Shown here: positions 25,056-34,773 of the stretch, in pieces | Layout: every line of letters begins with the position of its first letter | How positions within the stretch are numbered: position 1 is the stretch's first letter | Source of the DNA: Channa striata | Lineage: Eukaryota > Chordata > Actinopteri > Anabantiformes > Channidae | Length of the DNA: 64,000 nt | Direction: 5' to 3' | NCBI GenBank assembly: GCA_033026295.1 | Contig: CM065184.1 | Coordinates: forward strand, 1,240,001-1,304,000 | Notes under the pieces: model-generated | Seen by the model: the letters and a program-made list of their open reading frames with translations, nothing else | Database searches by the model: none | Told to the model about the DNA's origin: nothing | Position numbers and translations under genes: made by a program

Positions 25056-25674
25056 CTTCCCACGTAGCTTTCAATGCTATGAGGAAAGCTGGTCCCAGGC
25101 TCCACAATTCTATACCATAAATTTCATCCAGGACGGTCTAAAAATCCATGTGTACCCGATAGATGAATGTTGCTTTGATTCAAACAAAAGAAATTACTCC
25201 TGCTTTATTAAGCTAGTGACACATGAAAACATTGTTTTGGAGAAAAGGTTCTTAGTATCAATTTTTAATACACCAACAATAGTTTGTTTTAACATGTCAT
25301 TTGTTGTCACTTTGTACAGACAAACAAAACATGTGCAAAAAGTGTGGCATTAACCACTGAGGATTTACAGCCATTTTCATGCACATACACCCATTTTTTG
25401 GCAGCTCATAAATAATGGAACAAACGGCAAACACTTGCATGGCCAGATGTGGCCCGTTTCCTTTGTTACTCCATGACTTATCAAGCAGACAAAAGGCCTG
25501 GAGCATGTTCCAATTGTTACATTTACATTTGGCAGCTGTTCATTGGAACTTAGAATATGAAGTTGAAGGAGGTGTCTGTGCCAGCGAAGGGTTAGGATTG
25601 AGTGTCAAGTTCAGCAGTAGCAACAGGCCTGACCATGGACAACTGACTTATATTAATTTTGTCTGGTGAAAAAC

Positions 25675-26620
25675 ATTTCACAAGATCAACTTAAGTCTTC
25701 AAGATGACTCTTGGGGAGAAAGGTGCATTATAGTCAAGAGATGTCTTCATAAATTTAAACACGAAGGCTCTAAGATGAGGTCCAAAACCACCGTTGACAC
25801 TCAAGGACCGAAAGGCCAGATTAGACTTTGCCAGAAAACACTTAAGAAAACCTGTCCAGTTCTGGAATATGATTGGACCGATGAAACCAAGATTATCTTA
25901 TACCAGTATGATGGGAAAAGAAAAGCATGGAGCAGGAAAGAAACAGCTCATGATCCAAAGCATCATCACATCATCCGTCTAAATGGTGGAGACAGTGCTG
26001 TGGAATAAGTATGTACAGCTGCCAGTGGAACCGGGTCACTCGGGTTCATTGATAATCTGACTGCTGATAAAAGTAGCAGGATGAATTCTGAAGTGTATAG
26101 GAGCAGAGTCTCTGCTCAGATTTAGCCAAATGCTGCAAAACTTAAAAGACACCGCTTCACAGTACAGATGGACACTGACCCGAACTCTATAGGAAAAGCT
26201 AAGGACGAGGTCAGCTGATCTTAATCCAATAGAGCAGCTTTTCACTTACTGAGGACAAGAAAAGAAGACAGAAAGACCCACAAACAAGCAGCAGCTGAAG
26301 GCAGCTGCAGTGAAGGCCTGGAAAAGTATCTCAAGGGAGGAAAGTCAGCATTCTGTCAGGTCCATGGGTTCCAGAATTCAGACAGTTACTGGCTCCAAAA
26401 GATTTTCATCTAAGTATTAAAGACAATCCTTATGTTTCTAATTATAGTACTTTGTTCCATTAGTTATGAGCCACCAAAAATTGGTGTGTGTGTCTATTAA
26501 AACACCTGCAATTCCTTAACAGATAATGACTTGAACTGAAAATCTTGGTTTAAGTCACATGCTTTAATTTCATTTCAAATTAAATTTTAGGGTCAACAAA
26601 TGCCAAATGCATAAAAACCT
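25675..26620 (+). pseudogene. Tc1-like DNA transposon remnant (transposase pseudogene)
   Basis: Pieces of a fish Tc1/mariner transposase are readable in order: ARLDFARKHLRKPVQFWN (about 25815-25870), WTDETKIILYQYDGKRKAW from 25874, SSRMNSEVYRSR, FTVQMDTDP (near 26155-26180), and a C-terminal part resembling KQQLKAAAVKAW...SISREE. The first catalytic Asp is in WTDET (25880-25882) and the second in MDTD (26177-26179). The reading frame shifts just before WTDET and is broken again by later stops, so no transposase can be made. The DNA-binding amino terminus is missing. The 3' part resembles the tail of a known fish Tc1 subfamily (memory). No terminal inverted repeats could be fixed. Confidence 0.8.
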
Positions 26621-26849
26621 AATTGTTCTTATACTTATAAATGTAATTGTCTATGTTTTCAGTATTTTTTATTGATCAAAGTACTATTATAAACAATTTG
26701 AAACCTGAGCGAAAACGTAGTATTACAATACAATAAATGATTTGTAATATATGAAACTTATAAAGATCATAAAATACACCTAAAATAATATTCATGTGCT
26801 ATGGGCTTACAAGTTACAAATACCCCAACGTTTTCTCACTTTGCCCATT

Positions 26850-27130
26850 TTTTCCGAGATGCTTTGGGAGCCAGACTTGAGCTAGCCAGGTATGCCAAAA
26901 CAATGATTCGTTACGGATAACGACCGCGGTCAATCCGAGGGACAACAGACTTCTCTCAGTAAAATGTGGTAGTTTTACCACTAGTTCTGTTGTCTATGCT
27001 ATTATTCACTTTGGAAGACAAAAAGCATCTTGAAAATATTCCTGCTAATTTGGAGGAGATTTTACATATCATATATATCATATACAAATTAGCTTGAATT
27101 CACACAAAATTATAGATATACATACTTGCA
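26850..27130 (+). repeat. Unclassified dispersed repeat, copy 1
   Basis: This stretch shares a colinear series of words with 34265-34770: GAGATGCTTTGGGAG near 26857, TTATTCACTTTGGAAGACAA near 27001, AAAGCATCTTGAAA, and AATTCACACAAAATTATAGA followed by ATACATACTTG near 27098-27130. The copies lie in the same orientation and are well diverged. No protein can be read in it and I do not recognise the family. Confidence 0.6.
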
Positions 27131-27190
27131 TTTTTTTTTTATTTAACCAGGTCACTACAATTGGAATAGAGACCTGGCCAAGATAATATG
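27128..27190 (+). repeat. Short teleost repeat remnant (TTTATTTAACCAGG type)
   Basis: A T-run leads into TTTATTTAACCAGGTCACTA and ends in AGAGACCTGGCCAAGATAAT. Both ends match a common fish interspersed repeat whose middle is normally longer. Assignment is from memory and the match is short. Confidence 0.4.
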
Positions 27191-28439
27191 GTTATACTAA
27201 AAACAGTAGACAATAAATTCAATTATCAACATCAACACACTTCTGTCCACACTAGACTTTAAATTGCAGCTTGATGCCCTGCCCTATATTTAAAACGTTC
27301 ATAACATTTCATAACGTTAGAAAGGAGACAGGAAAAAGATTAAATAAAATAAAATATTAAACACTCATTAAAAATCTATCCAACCTACATCCAACTCTAA
27401 AATGGAATGAAAAATGTAATAAATAAATAAATAAATGTTTCATATGCAGTTGTGACTCTTTTGCATTAAGATGTCATTTAAAACTCTTCTGAATGCGTAT
27501 TGTAAAAGCTGTTAATGTAAAAAGCAAAAATTACCTGTACATATTGTTTGGGAACTATTAACAGCTATTTATTTAGGGTTACATTTATATTCTATTAAAA
27601 TTAAATAGTATTTCTAAATTTCGGAATATAATTTGGAAATTTTTAAACATTCACTTTATTAAAATTTTACGCAGCTCCCCAGCTTTTCTGAGAATGGGGT
27701 TTGTAGTTTAGTAGATATTTAGTATGAAAAATGTTTCGTCATATTATGGGACCACATGGCAAAAGAGTTTAAAGCTGTTACACTTTTTAAAGTGGGGCGC
27801 TGCTAATTTTCTCTATCAAGGTAATTTTGTTTTAATCTGAAATAATAATTGTCTTCAAGTAGCTCTGGAGGAGAATTTGTCAAAGGTCGTCAGAAAACTG
27901 TATGTTAGATGATGCTGCTCTTTTTTTGTTTTATCTGTCTCCCGTGAGTTTGTCTATGTTGGAAGCTAAAATCTATTCTCCATTGACTCCATGGACTTTT
28001 ATTAAAGGAGTGGCAACGCATTAAAAGGGACAATGAGAAAGACAAAGAAGAAAAGAGCTAGTTTGCTCAATTAAGGCATCTGGGGAGGAATTTGGAGGGT
28101 CAGAACGAAAGATTGCACACGTAGATTGATGACCTGTCATCACTTCCTCCGACTACAAAAAGTGAAGCCAATAATCTTTTGCTTTTGTGATTGATTTTCT
28201 GCAAGAGTCTAGTCTAGTCTAGAGTCTGCAAATCCAGCCCTACATTTAGCAAATTAAATACTACCAAACGACCATGTGGATAAAACTCGGGTTTGCTTTT
28301 GAAAACATGAAACATGGTTTGAAAACAAACATTTGGTTTCAGATATTTTCTCTCCAGTAATGAAACGATCAGGCCATGGTGCCCCACTCGTGACTTACAG
28401 TTGTAATCACAGATTTCTCATTTCGTTTGCTTTAGGTGA

Positions 28440-28570
28440 ATTACCTTCCTTTGTGCAGCCGGGCAGGCAAACAGCATAAAAATATGGAAGGAATTAGGCA
28501 TTTACTGTATACATGTATGTATTTATTTGTGCATGACCCAACCACAAACAGTAATTGAGCATAACAATAC
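28440..28570. promoter_or_regulatory. Possible conserved non-coding element
   Basis: GTGAATTACCTTC, GGAAGGAATTAGGC, TTATTTGTGCATGACC, AACCACAAACAGTAATTGAG: forkhead/RUNX-like and homeodomain-like words in sequence without repeats or coding frames. Confidence 0.25.
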
Positions 28571-29685
28571 ACTCACTTAGGTCTTATTTAAAATGAGTCA
28601 AAGTGATTACTGTTATTACAGTGAAATGGTGCCTAGTTTACTGGAGCTGGCCTCAACTCGTTTGAAGTACACACACATACACAGATGAAAATAAACACAA
28701 TCAGCTCGGACTGTCATCAATCTATCATTACTTTGTTACTGTGTGTTAATGGGCCCGACGGGTGGATGAATGGAAAGAAGAGATGAAAGCGGGGAAATGG
28801 AGAGAAGAAAATGAGAAAATGTTCATATCCTTCTCGCGTTTGTGTGTGCGTGTGCATGCACATATCTGTCTATATTTGTATAACCCTAACATGTGAGCCC
28901 TTAGCATCATAATGGACTCAGATTAAAGATGTCAATCATCGGAAAACTGGTGGCGACCATAATAGTCCTTATGCACACAAACAAGACCTGACTGCAGCGG
29001 CGTTGGGGTGAACTGCGTAACGTGTACCAGTGATTCTTCACTTAGTTTGAGCTGTGTGAAGTGTGTGCATGAAGTGTGTATATTTGCTGTACAGAGAAAC
29101 TCCCAGGGGCCCTGTAGTGTCACTCAACACTCTGCTCACCTGTGGGTGTGGTTCATCACAGGTGTGTGTGTCTGTCTGTGGCCTACGTGTATCATCGTCT
29201 GTGTACAAAGGCACAGTAGAACAGGTCAATCATATGACCGCTGCTTAGGGGCACAGGGTGTGTGTGTGACTGTCTTTCTTTGTGACAGTTTCTGGGAATA
29301 CAAGAGACAAGTGGCACACAGCCAGTTTGGTGTGTGTGTGTGTGTGTGTGAACATGTGGAACCAAACCACCCACAGGGGCTGAGACTAAGTGCGCACCCT
29401 ACATGTAAACCTTTTTTCCCCTTGTCTTATACGATCACCCTCTCTTTCTTACATTTCAAAAATTGTCCATGTAAATGATTTTTAACATTATCATTTTGTC
29501 TGGAACTCGTCTCACGTTTCCAATCTTATCAAGTGTCATCATCTGGTTTCGAACTTGTTCAGGCAGTCTCTCACTGTGCACAAACGTGATGTAAGACACA
29601 ACCCAGGCCACAACTTCGGAGCTGCTTTTACACGTGCACTCTAACACTGAACTTCTCCAGACATTACCTGAAGGAGCTGCATGTG

Positions 29686-29743
29686 AGACATTAGCCAGAC
29701 TTTATCCTGCAAGCTCCCCTAGTGCAAAGTCCGGCTAATGTCT
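29686..29743. repeat. Hairpin with 18-bp arms
   Basis: Arms 29686-29703 (AGACATTAGCCAGACTTT) and 29726-29743 (AAAGTCCGGCTAATGTCT) are complementary apart from one position that could form a G-U type pair. The loop is 22 bases. The surroundings, about 29500-29960, may be a decayed fold-back repeat, but I could not define its ends. Confidence 0.8.
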
Positions 29744-30609
29744 GAGCGAGTACACATGTGGATAGAGCAGCGAATTGTCTGAATGATTTAAAGAGAGTAT
29801 GTGTGTTAATGGCATGTCTCCCTGTATCTCTGAAGTGCCTCCTGCAGGTTTGAGAACCCACACAGTTTCTCCTACTGTGCGATACAAGTGTGAACCCATA
29901 ACGTTTGACCTCATTCTCTGGACATTGTCTGCAGTTTACATGTAAACACAGCTTGAGAAAGCTGGAGAAGTATTCATAGCTTCATTTAAAATATCATTAA
30001 AGGAGTTAGCCATAATTAAAATTCACAGATAAAGTCACTGTAGATGTAGTGTGAGGTTAGACTTTAGGACTATGACATACCAAGCGGCTGTGAAAAGAGT
30101 TGGAGGCGATAAAGACCAACTGTTGCATCACCTCATGTACTTGAACACACCACAAAGGCAGCACTGCACATTCTGCACTTGTGTGAAAGAGAAAGAGAAA
30201 GCAGAAGACCCGAACCTGAATAAACATTTTTGAATGACTTTCACTCACCACTGATGGTTCGTAACGACCACTAATCGATGATGTATCTAATAGGTTTGTA
30301 CTGATGTTAATAATACTGCAACTGTGTCACGTCTCTTTTTGTGCAGTGACGACTATACAGTGGATTATAAAAGTAATTTCCTTCTCAGACAGTTGGTCAG
30401 TGCCAGTCCGGCATAGAGAAAATTTGTAAGTGTCTAATATCATGTCTTAAGACCCAGTCTCTGTGAAGGTAAAGTGCTTTATTTGTCATCATACATACAA
30501 GTTGTACACCAAAACTGCATCTGATGGTCAGATGGAGGGTTAGTCCTGAGCCACTGCAACTGAGCGCACTGTCACTATAGGCCAACCTGACCAGGGCCGT
30601 ATCACACGT

Positions 30610-30710
30610 GTTTTTAGAGGTAGGGGAACCTGTGCAAACACAGCCCTGTCCAGTCCGGGAATCCAAACTGGGACATTCTTACTGCGAGGCAGGAGTGCCA
30701 ACCACTGTTC
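30610..30710 (+). repeat. 3' fragment of a dispersed teleost repeat, target of the RTE insertion
   Basis: GGGAATCCAAACTGGGACATTC, then TTACTGCGAGGCAGGAGTGCC and AACCACTG, match the end of a frequent fish repeat (usual text CTTCTTGCTGTGAGGC...GTGCTAACCACTGC). The RTE-type LINE inserted at the end of this fragment, since AACCACTG forms the first part of its target-site duplication. Confidence 0.5.
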
Positions 30711-30718
30711 CTACAAAT
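30700..30718. repeat. Target-site duplication, left copy
   Basis: AACCACTGTTCCTACAAAT is repeated exactly at 32870-32888. The two copies flank the RTE-type LINE, as expected from target-primed reverse transcription. Confidence 0.9.
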
Positions 30719-32869
30719 CTACTTCTCTTTCGGCTTTTCCCATCAGGGGTCCCCACAGCGAATCATCCTTTTCCACCTCACTCTATCCTGGGCATCTTCC
30801 TCTCTGACACCAGCTAACCTCATGTCCTCTGTTAGAACGTCCATATATCTCCTCCTTGGTCGTCCTCTCGCCCTCTTGCCTGGCAGCTCCATCTCCAACA
30901 TCCTTCTACCAATATATTCACTATCCCTCCTCTGCACATGTCCAAACCATCTCAATCTGGCCTCTCTGACTTTGTTGCTAACACAGGCAACGTGCGCTGT
31001 CCCTCTGATGAACCCGTTCCTTATTCTATCCAACCTCGTGACTCCTAAGGAGAACCTCAACATCTTCATCTCTGCTGCTTCCATCTCTGCCTCTTGTCTC
31101 TTTCTCACTGCTACTGTCTCTAACCCATAGAGCAGAGCTGGTCTCACCACTGTCCTGTTCACCTTTCCTTTGAGTCTTGCTGACACTCTTCTGTCACACA
31201 ACACTCCTGACACTTTCCTTTTCTGCCACTCCTGACATCCTCATACAGTACCACAGCTCCTCCCTTGGCACCCTGTCATACGCCTTCTCTAAATCCACAA
31301 AGAAACAATGCAGCTCCTTCTGACCATCTCTGTACTTTTCCATCAACAATCTCAAAGCGAAAATGGCATCAGTGGTGCTCTTATGGGGCATGAAACCATA
31401 CTGCTAATCACAAATCTCCACCTCCTTCCTAAGCCTGGCCTCCACTACTCTTTCCCACAGCTTCATTGTGTGGCTCATCAGGTTTATCCCTCTGTAGTTG
31501 CTCCAGTTCTGCGTGTCACCATTGTTCTTAAAGATCGGAACCAGAACGCTTCTCCTCCATTCCTCAGGCATCTTCTCACTCTCTAAAATCCTGTTAAACA
31601 GACTTGTCACTGCTGTCTCTCCTAGACACTTTTACACCTCCACAGGTACGTCATCAGACCCAACAGCCTTTCCGCTCTTCATCCTTTTCAGAGCTTTCCT
31701 CACCTCATCCTTTCTAATCTCTGCTATTTCCTGCTCCACAACATCCACATCTTCCTCCCTTCTTTCCCTGTCATTTTCCTTGTTCATCAGCTCCTCAAAA
31801 TACTCCTTCCATCTTCTCTGCACTCTCTCCTGGCTTGTTAGCACCTTTCCTAACAATCACCCTTATCTGTTGCACATCTTTCCCATCCCTATATCTCTGT
31901 CTGGCTATCCTGTACAAGTCCTTCTCTCCTTCCTTCATGTCTAACCTGTCATACAGCTCATCGTAAGCTTTCTGTTTGGCCTTTGCCACCTCCCTCTTCA
32001 CTCTGCTCTACACTTCCTTGTACTCCTGTTTACTTTCCTCAGTCCTTTCTACATCCCACTTCCTTTTACTCAACCTCTTCCTCTGGATGCAGTCCTGTAC
32101 TTCCTCATTCCACAACCAAGTGTCTTTATCTTCTTTCCTCCTTCCAGATTACACACCAAGCACCTTCCTACCTGTTTCCCTGAGTAGTTTCCCAGTCACC
32201 TGGAAACTCTTCCTGATCACCCAAAGCCTGTCTCAACTTCTGCCTAAATTCATCGCAAGTTTCTTCATTCTTTAGCTTCCACCACTTGGTCTTCTTTTCT
32301 GTCTTTTCTCTCTTCTTCTTCCTGACCACCAGAGTCATCTTACACAACACCGTGCGGTGCTGTGTGGCTACACTCTCTCCTACCACCACTTTACAGTCAC
32401 TAACCTCTCTCAAATTACCTTGTATACATAGAATGTAGTCCACCTGTGTGCTCTTACCTCCACTCTTGTATGTCACTCTGTGTTGCTCTCTCTTCTGGAA
32501 GTAAGTGTTGACTACAGCCATTTCCATCCTCTTAGCAAAGTCCACAACCATCTGTCCTTCTGGATTCCTGTCCTTTACACCAAACCTGCCCATCACCACC
32601 TCATCACCTCTGTTCCCCTCACCAACATGCCCATTGAAGTCTGCTCCAACAATTACTCTCTTTGCTCTGGGGATACTCTCTACGACTTCATCAAACTCCC
32701 TCCAGAATCTCTCTTTCTCTTCTAACCGGTATGAAATTGGTATGGATGACTCGCATGGTTGTACTTGGCAAGTTTTATGCCGGATGCCCTACCTGACGCA
32801 ACCCTCTCTATTTATCCGGGCTTGGGACCGGCACAGAAGTTACTGGCTTGCAACCCTTGTGGCTAGATT
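30719..32869 (-). mobile_element. Internally deleted RTE-type LINE (endonuclease / reverse transcriptase pseudogene)
   Basis: Minus-strand frames encode parts of a fish RTE-clade LINE polyprotein. From 5' to 3': ADFNGHVGEGN and FAKRMEMAVVNTYFQKREQ with STQVDYIL (endonuclease), VKREVAKAKQKAYDELY, YFEELMNKEN, RMKSGKAVG, MPEEWRRSVLVPIFKN, NYRGINLMS and VDLEKAYDRVP (reverse transcriptase, motif A Asp near 31293), then LLYGLETVAVRKRQE, RLRWFGHVQRRDSEY and a final RWKRMIRCGDP near 30743. Stops and shifts interrupt it, for example TAG just before QYGF near 31405. Two internal deletions are inferred: near 32730 the 5' leader joins mid-endonuclease, and near 31215-31222 AEK joins VSGVLCD, removing the catalytic Tyr-Ala-Asp-Asp region. 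It is flanked by a perfect 19-bp duplication. Confidence 0.9.
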
Positions 32870-32888
32870 AACCACTGTTCCTACAAAT
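32870..32888. repeat. Target-site duplication, right copy
   Basis: Exact second copy of the 19 bases at 30700-30718, directly next to the 5' end of the minus-strand LINE. Confidence 0.9.
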
Positions 32889-33039
32889 AATTTTTCAAAA
32901 ACACTTAATATTTATCACTGGTATCAGAGGGTAGCACAGTGCATTAATATGACAATGAGGGGTTTTGGAGGAGTAATATACCTATTACTTCCTAACTGTT
33001 ATTATTTTCTCATATGATGGGCCCAACTGACGTTTGGAT

Positions 33040-33240
33040 GACAGTCAGTGTACATCCTGGACAAGTCGCCAGGCTTTCACATGGCTGACACACAGAGACA
33101 GACGCATTCGAATTCAGCCACCATTTAACCCAAGTGCAAGTCTTCAGACTGTGGGAGGAAAACTGGAAAATATTAAGGAATAAATCCAAATTCCACAAAG
33201 GTCAAAGTTCCTTCTCACTGTGAGACTGTGTTGTCCTCAG
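33040..33240 (+). repeat. Dispersed teleost repeat, near-complete degenerate copy
   Basis: CATCCTGGACAAGTCGCCAG, CACACAGAGACAGACGCATT, CAGACTGTGGGAGGAAAACT and CCTTCTCACTGTGAGACTG follow the order of a common fish repeat (memory: 'GACAGGTCGCCAG ... GGACTGTGGGAGGAAACC ... CTTGCTGTGAGGC'). It is non-coding and diverged. Fragments of the same family lie at 17420-17485 and 30610-30710. Confidence 0.55.
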
Positions 33241-34264
33241 TGTATGTAGTCACCATAGACACTAGGTCATAGTAAATAAATTACATTTGAAGGATTATCA
33301 ATTATTTGATTAACGTATTTCAAGTAAAAATATGCAAAACAATGTTCAAAACCCTTCAGACATCTGTAATTCTAAACACAGCAGTAACTGGCCTACAGCT
33401 GTATTATGTGCAAGTGTACAAGAATGCAGGAAATAGAAGTGTATTTGTTCATCAACAACTTGAAAGTAGGGCTTGTCTGAACGGAATGTTGATTAAACAG
33501 AAACAATTGGTACAAGATTTTGATCCAAAATTCAAAAACCCTTGTCAGTGTCAAAGCCAGTGTTTGTCAAATCCCAGAATGTCTAAATGATTTGAGATTG
33601 ACCTTTTTATTTATTGTGTGCACCTCTCTTCCTCTCAACCTCTGTCTTTCTCTTTCTTTTTGTTATTCCTCCGTGACCCAGAAAGAGAAAAAAGCCACCT
33701 CATCAGGTTCACTCTCCACCTGTAAGTCAAAAATAGAGCTTGTTGAAAAGACAAATAATCACACGCCTTAAAGGAAAAAAAAAGTAAGATCACACTACCT
33801 TAAGTGTATTCTGGCCAACTAACTTTAGTCAGGTGGCCCTTTTGAGGTCAGTGGATTTAGAGTTTTACAAACCAGTCTGACCTCATTTCTGAGCAGCCTA
33901 AGTAGTTTGAAGGACAGAAAAAACCAAATCGAAACCTACATGTTCATAGCTGCGGCAGTAGAAATCTAACAAGCTCAGAACGATCGATGGAGTCCTACTG
34001 GGCATAGACCCAGGAGTCTGAGGAGGGCATCAAAATGACGTTCTGACCAAAGGCATTAACAAAATGACGAAAGGACCCAGGGGCCCATGTTCTCATGATC
34101 TGTCCACATAAAGGCCACAGATGAATCTTCTCTTCCATTTATAGAAGCAAAATTTAATGAAACAAATGTTTACCTTAAACTAAAGCAAAAGAAACATTTG
34201 GAAATTACACTAAAACTCTCACCATCAAAAGTGTTCTGTGGGTTCTGAATACTTTTCAAAGGTC

Positions 34265-34770
34265 TTTAAAGTCCTAGCAATTTCTCAGTCTGCGTTCTTC
34301 TCTGTACTTGTGTTCTTGCGACCTATAGAGAAATGCCATCGTCAAAGCCCAAGTACTGTTCTAATTCAAAGAGCACATTCGGAACAAAACTCGCTCCACC
34401 AGTTTTGTCGAGGATGCTTTGGGATCTGACTTGTGGTGGAGATAATTTGAGCTAAGCCCAAACTAGTACACTAGTAATTGTTATCGTAGTACTACTATCG
34501 TGTCACTCTGTTTTAGTATTTTTTAGGTTAATAACTACTGTTTAGGGCAACACACACAACACACGGTGAGCTGTGTGCTAATTCAGCTACTGTAGTATTC
34601 TTATACATGTTAATATTCACTTTGGAACACAAAAGCATCTAGGAGATTAAAGATATTACTGTCAGTTTGTCTGAAAGAAAATTGACACGTTTTATGGGTG
34701 TTACAAACTACCTTGGACTCACACAAATCAAGATTGAAATACATACATGTGTATAAAGGGCTTTATAAAT
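34265..34770 (+). repeat. Unclassified dispersed repeat, copy 2 (longer)
   Basis: Second copy of the repeat at 26850-27130, with TCGAGGATGCTTTGGGATC near 34410, AATATTCACTTTGGAACACA near 34611, AAAGCATCTAGGAG, and GGACTCACACAAATCAAG then ATACATACATG near 34716-34750. It seems to extend further left than copy 1, through a GTGTTCTTGCGACC word near 34308. It ends near GGGCTTTATAAATAAA at about 34758-34773. Non-coding. Confidence 0.6.
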
Positions 34771-34773
34771 AAA

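Larger units (their letters stand above)
20338..25674. other. Intergenic DNA without a recognisable gene
   Basis: Apart from the listed CA and pyrimidine tracts and a possible conserved element, nothing is recognisable. The AT-rich part at 21100-22000 has no repeats I know and no coding frames. Confidence 0.6.
27191..30609. other. Intergenic DNA without a recognisable gene
   Basis: AT-rich at the left with an (AAAT)n patch near 27418-27437. A short TCTAG tandem lies near 28205-28225 and a GT tract near 29330-29350. The hairpin at 29686-29743 is the only structured element. No gene seen. Confidence 0.6.

Noticed and set aside
31498..31944. Plus-strand frame of 148 codons
   Set aside because: It is the antisense shadow of the RTE-type LINE coding strand.
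32505..33017. Plus-strand frame of 170 codons
   Set aside because: Antisense to the LINE endonuclease region and its 5' leader, running into a repeat; no independent support.
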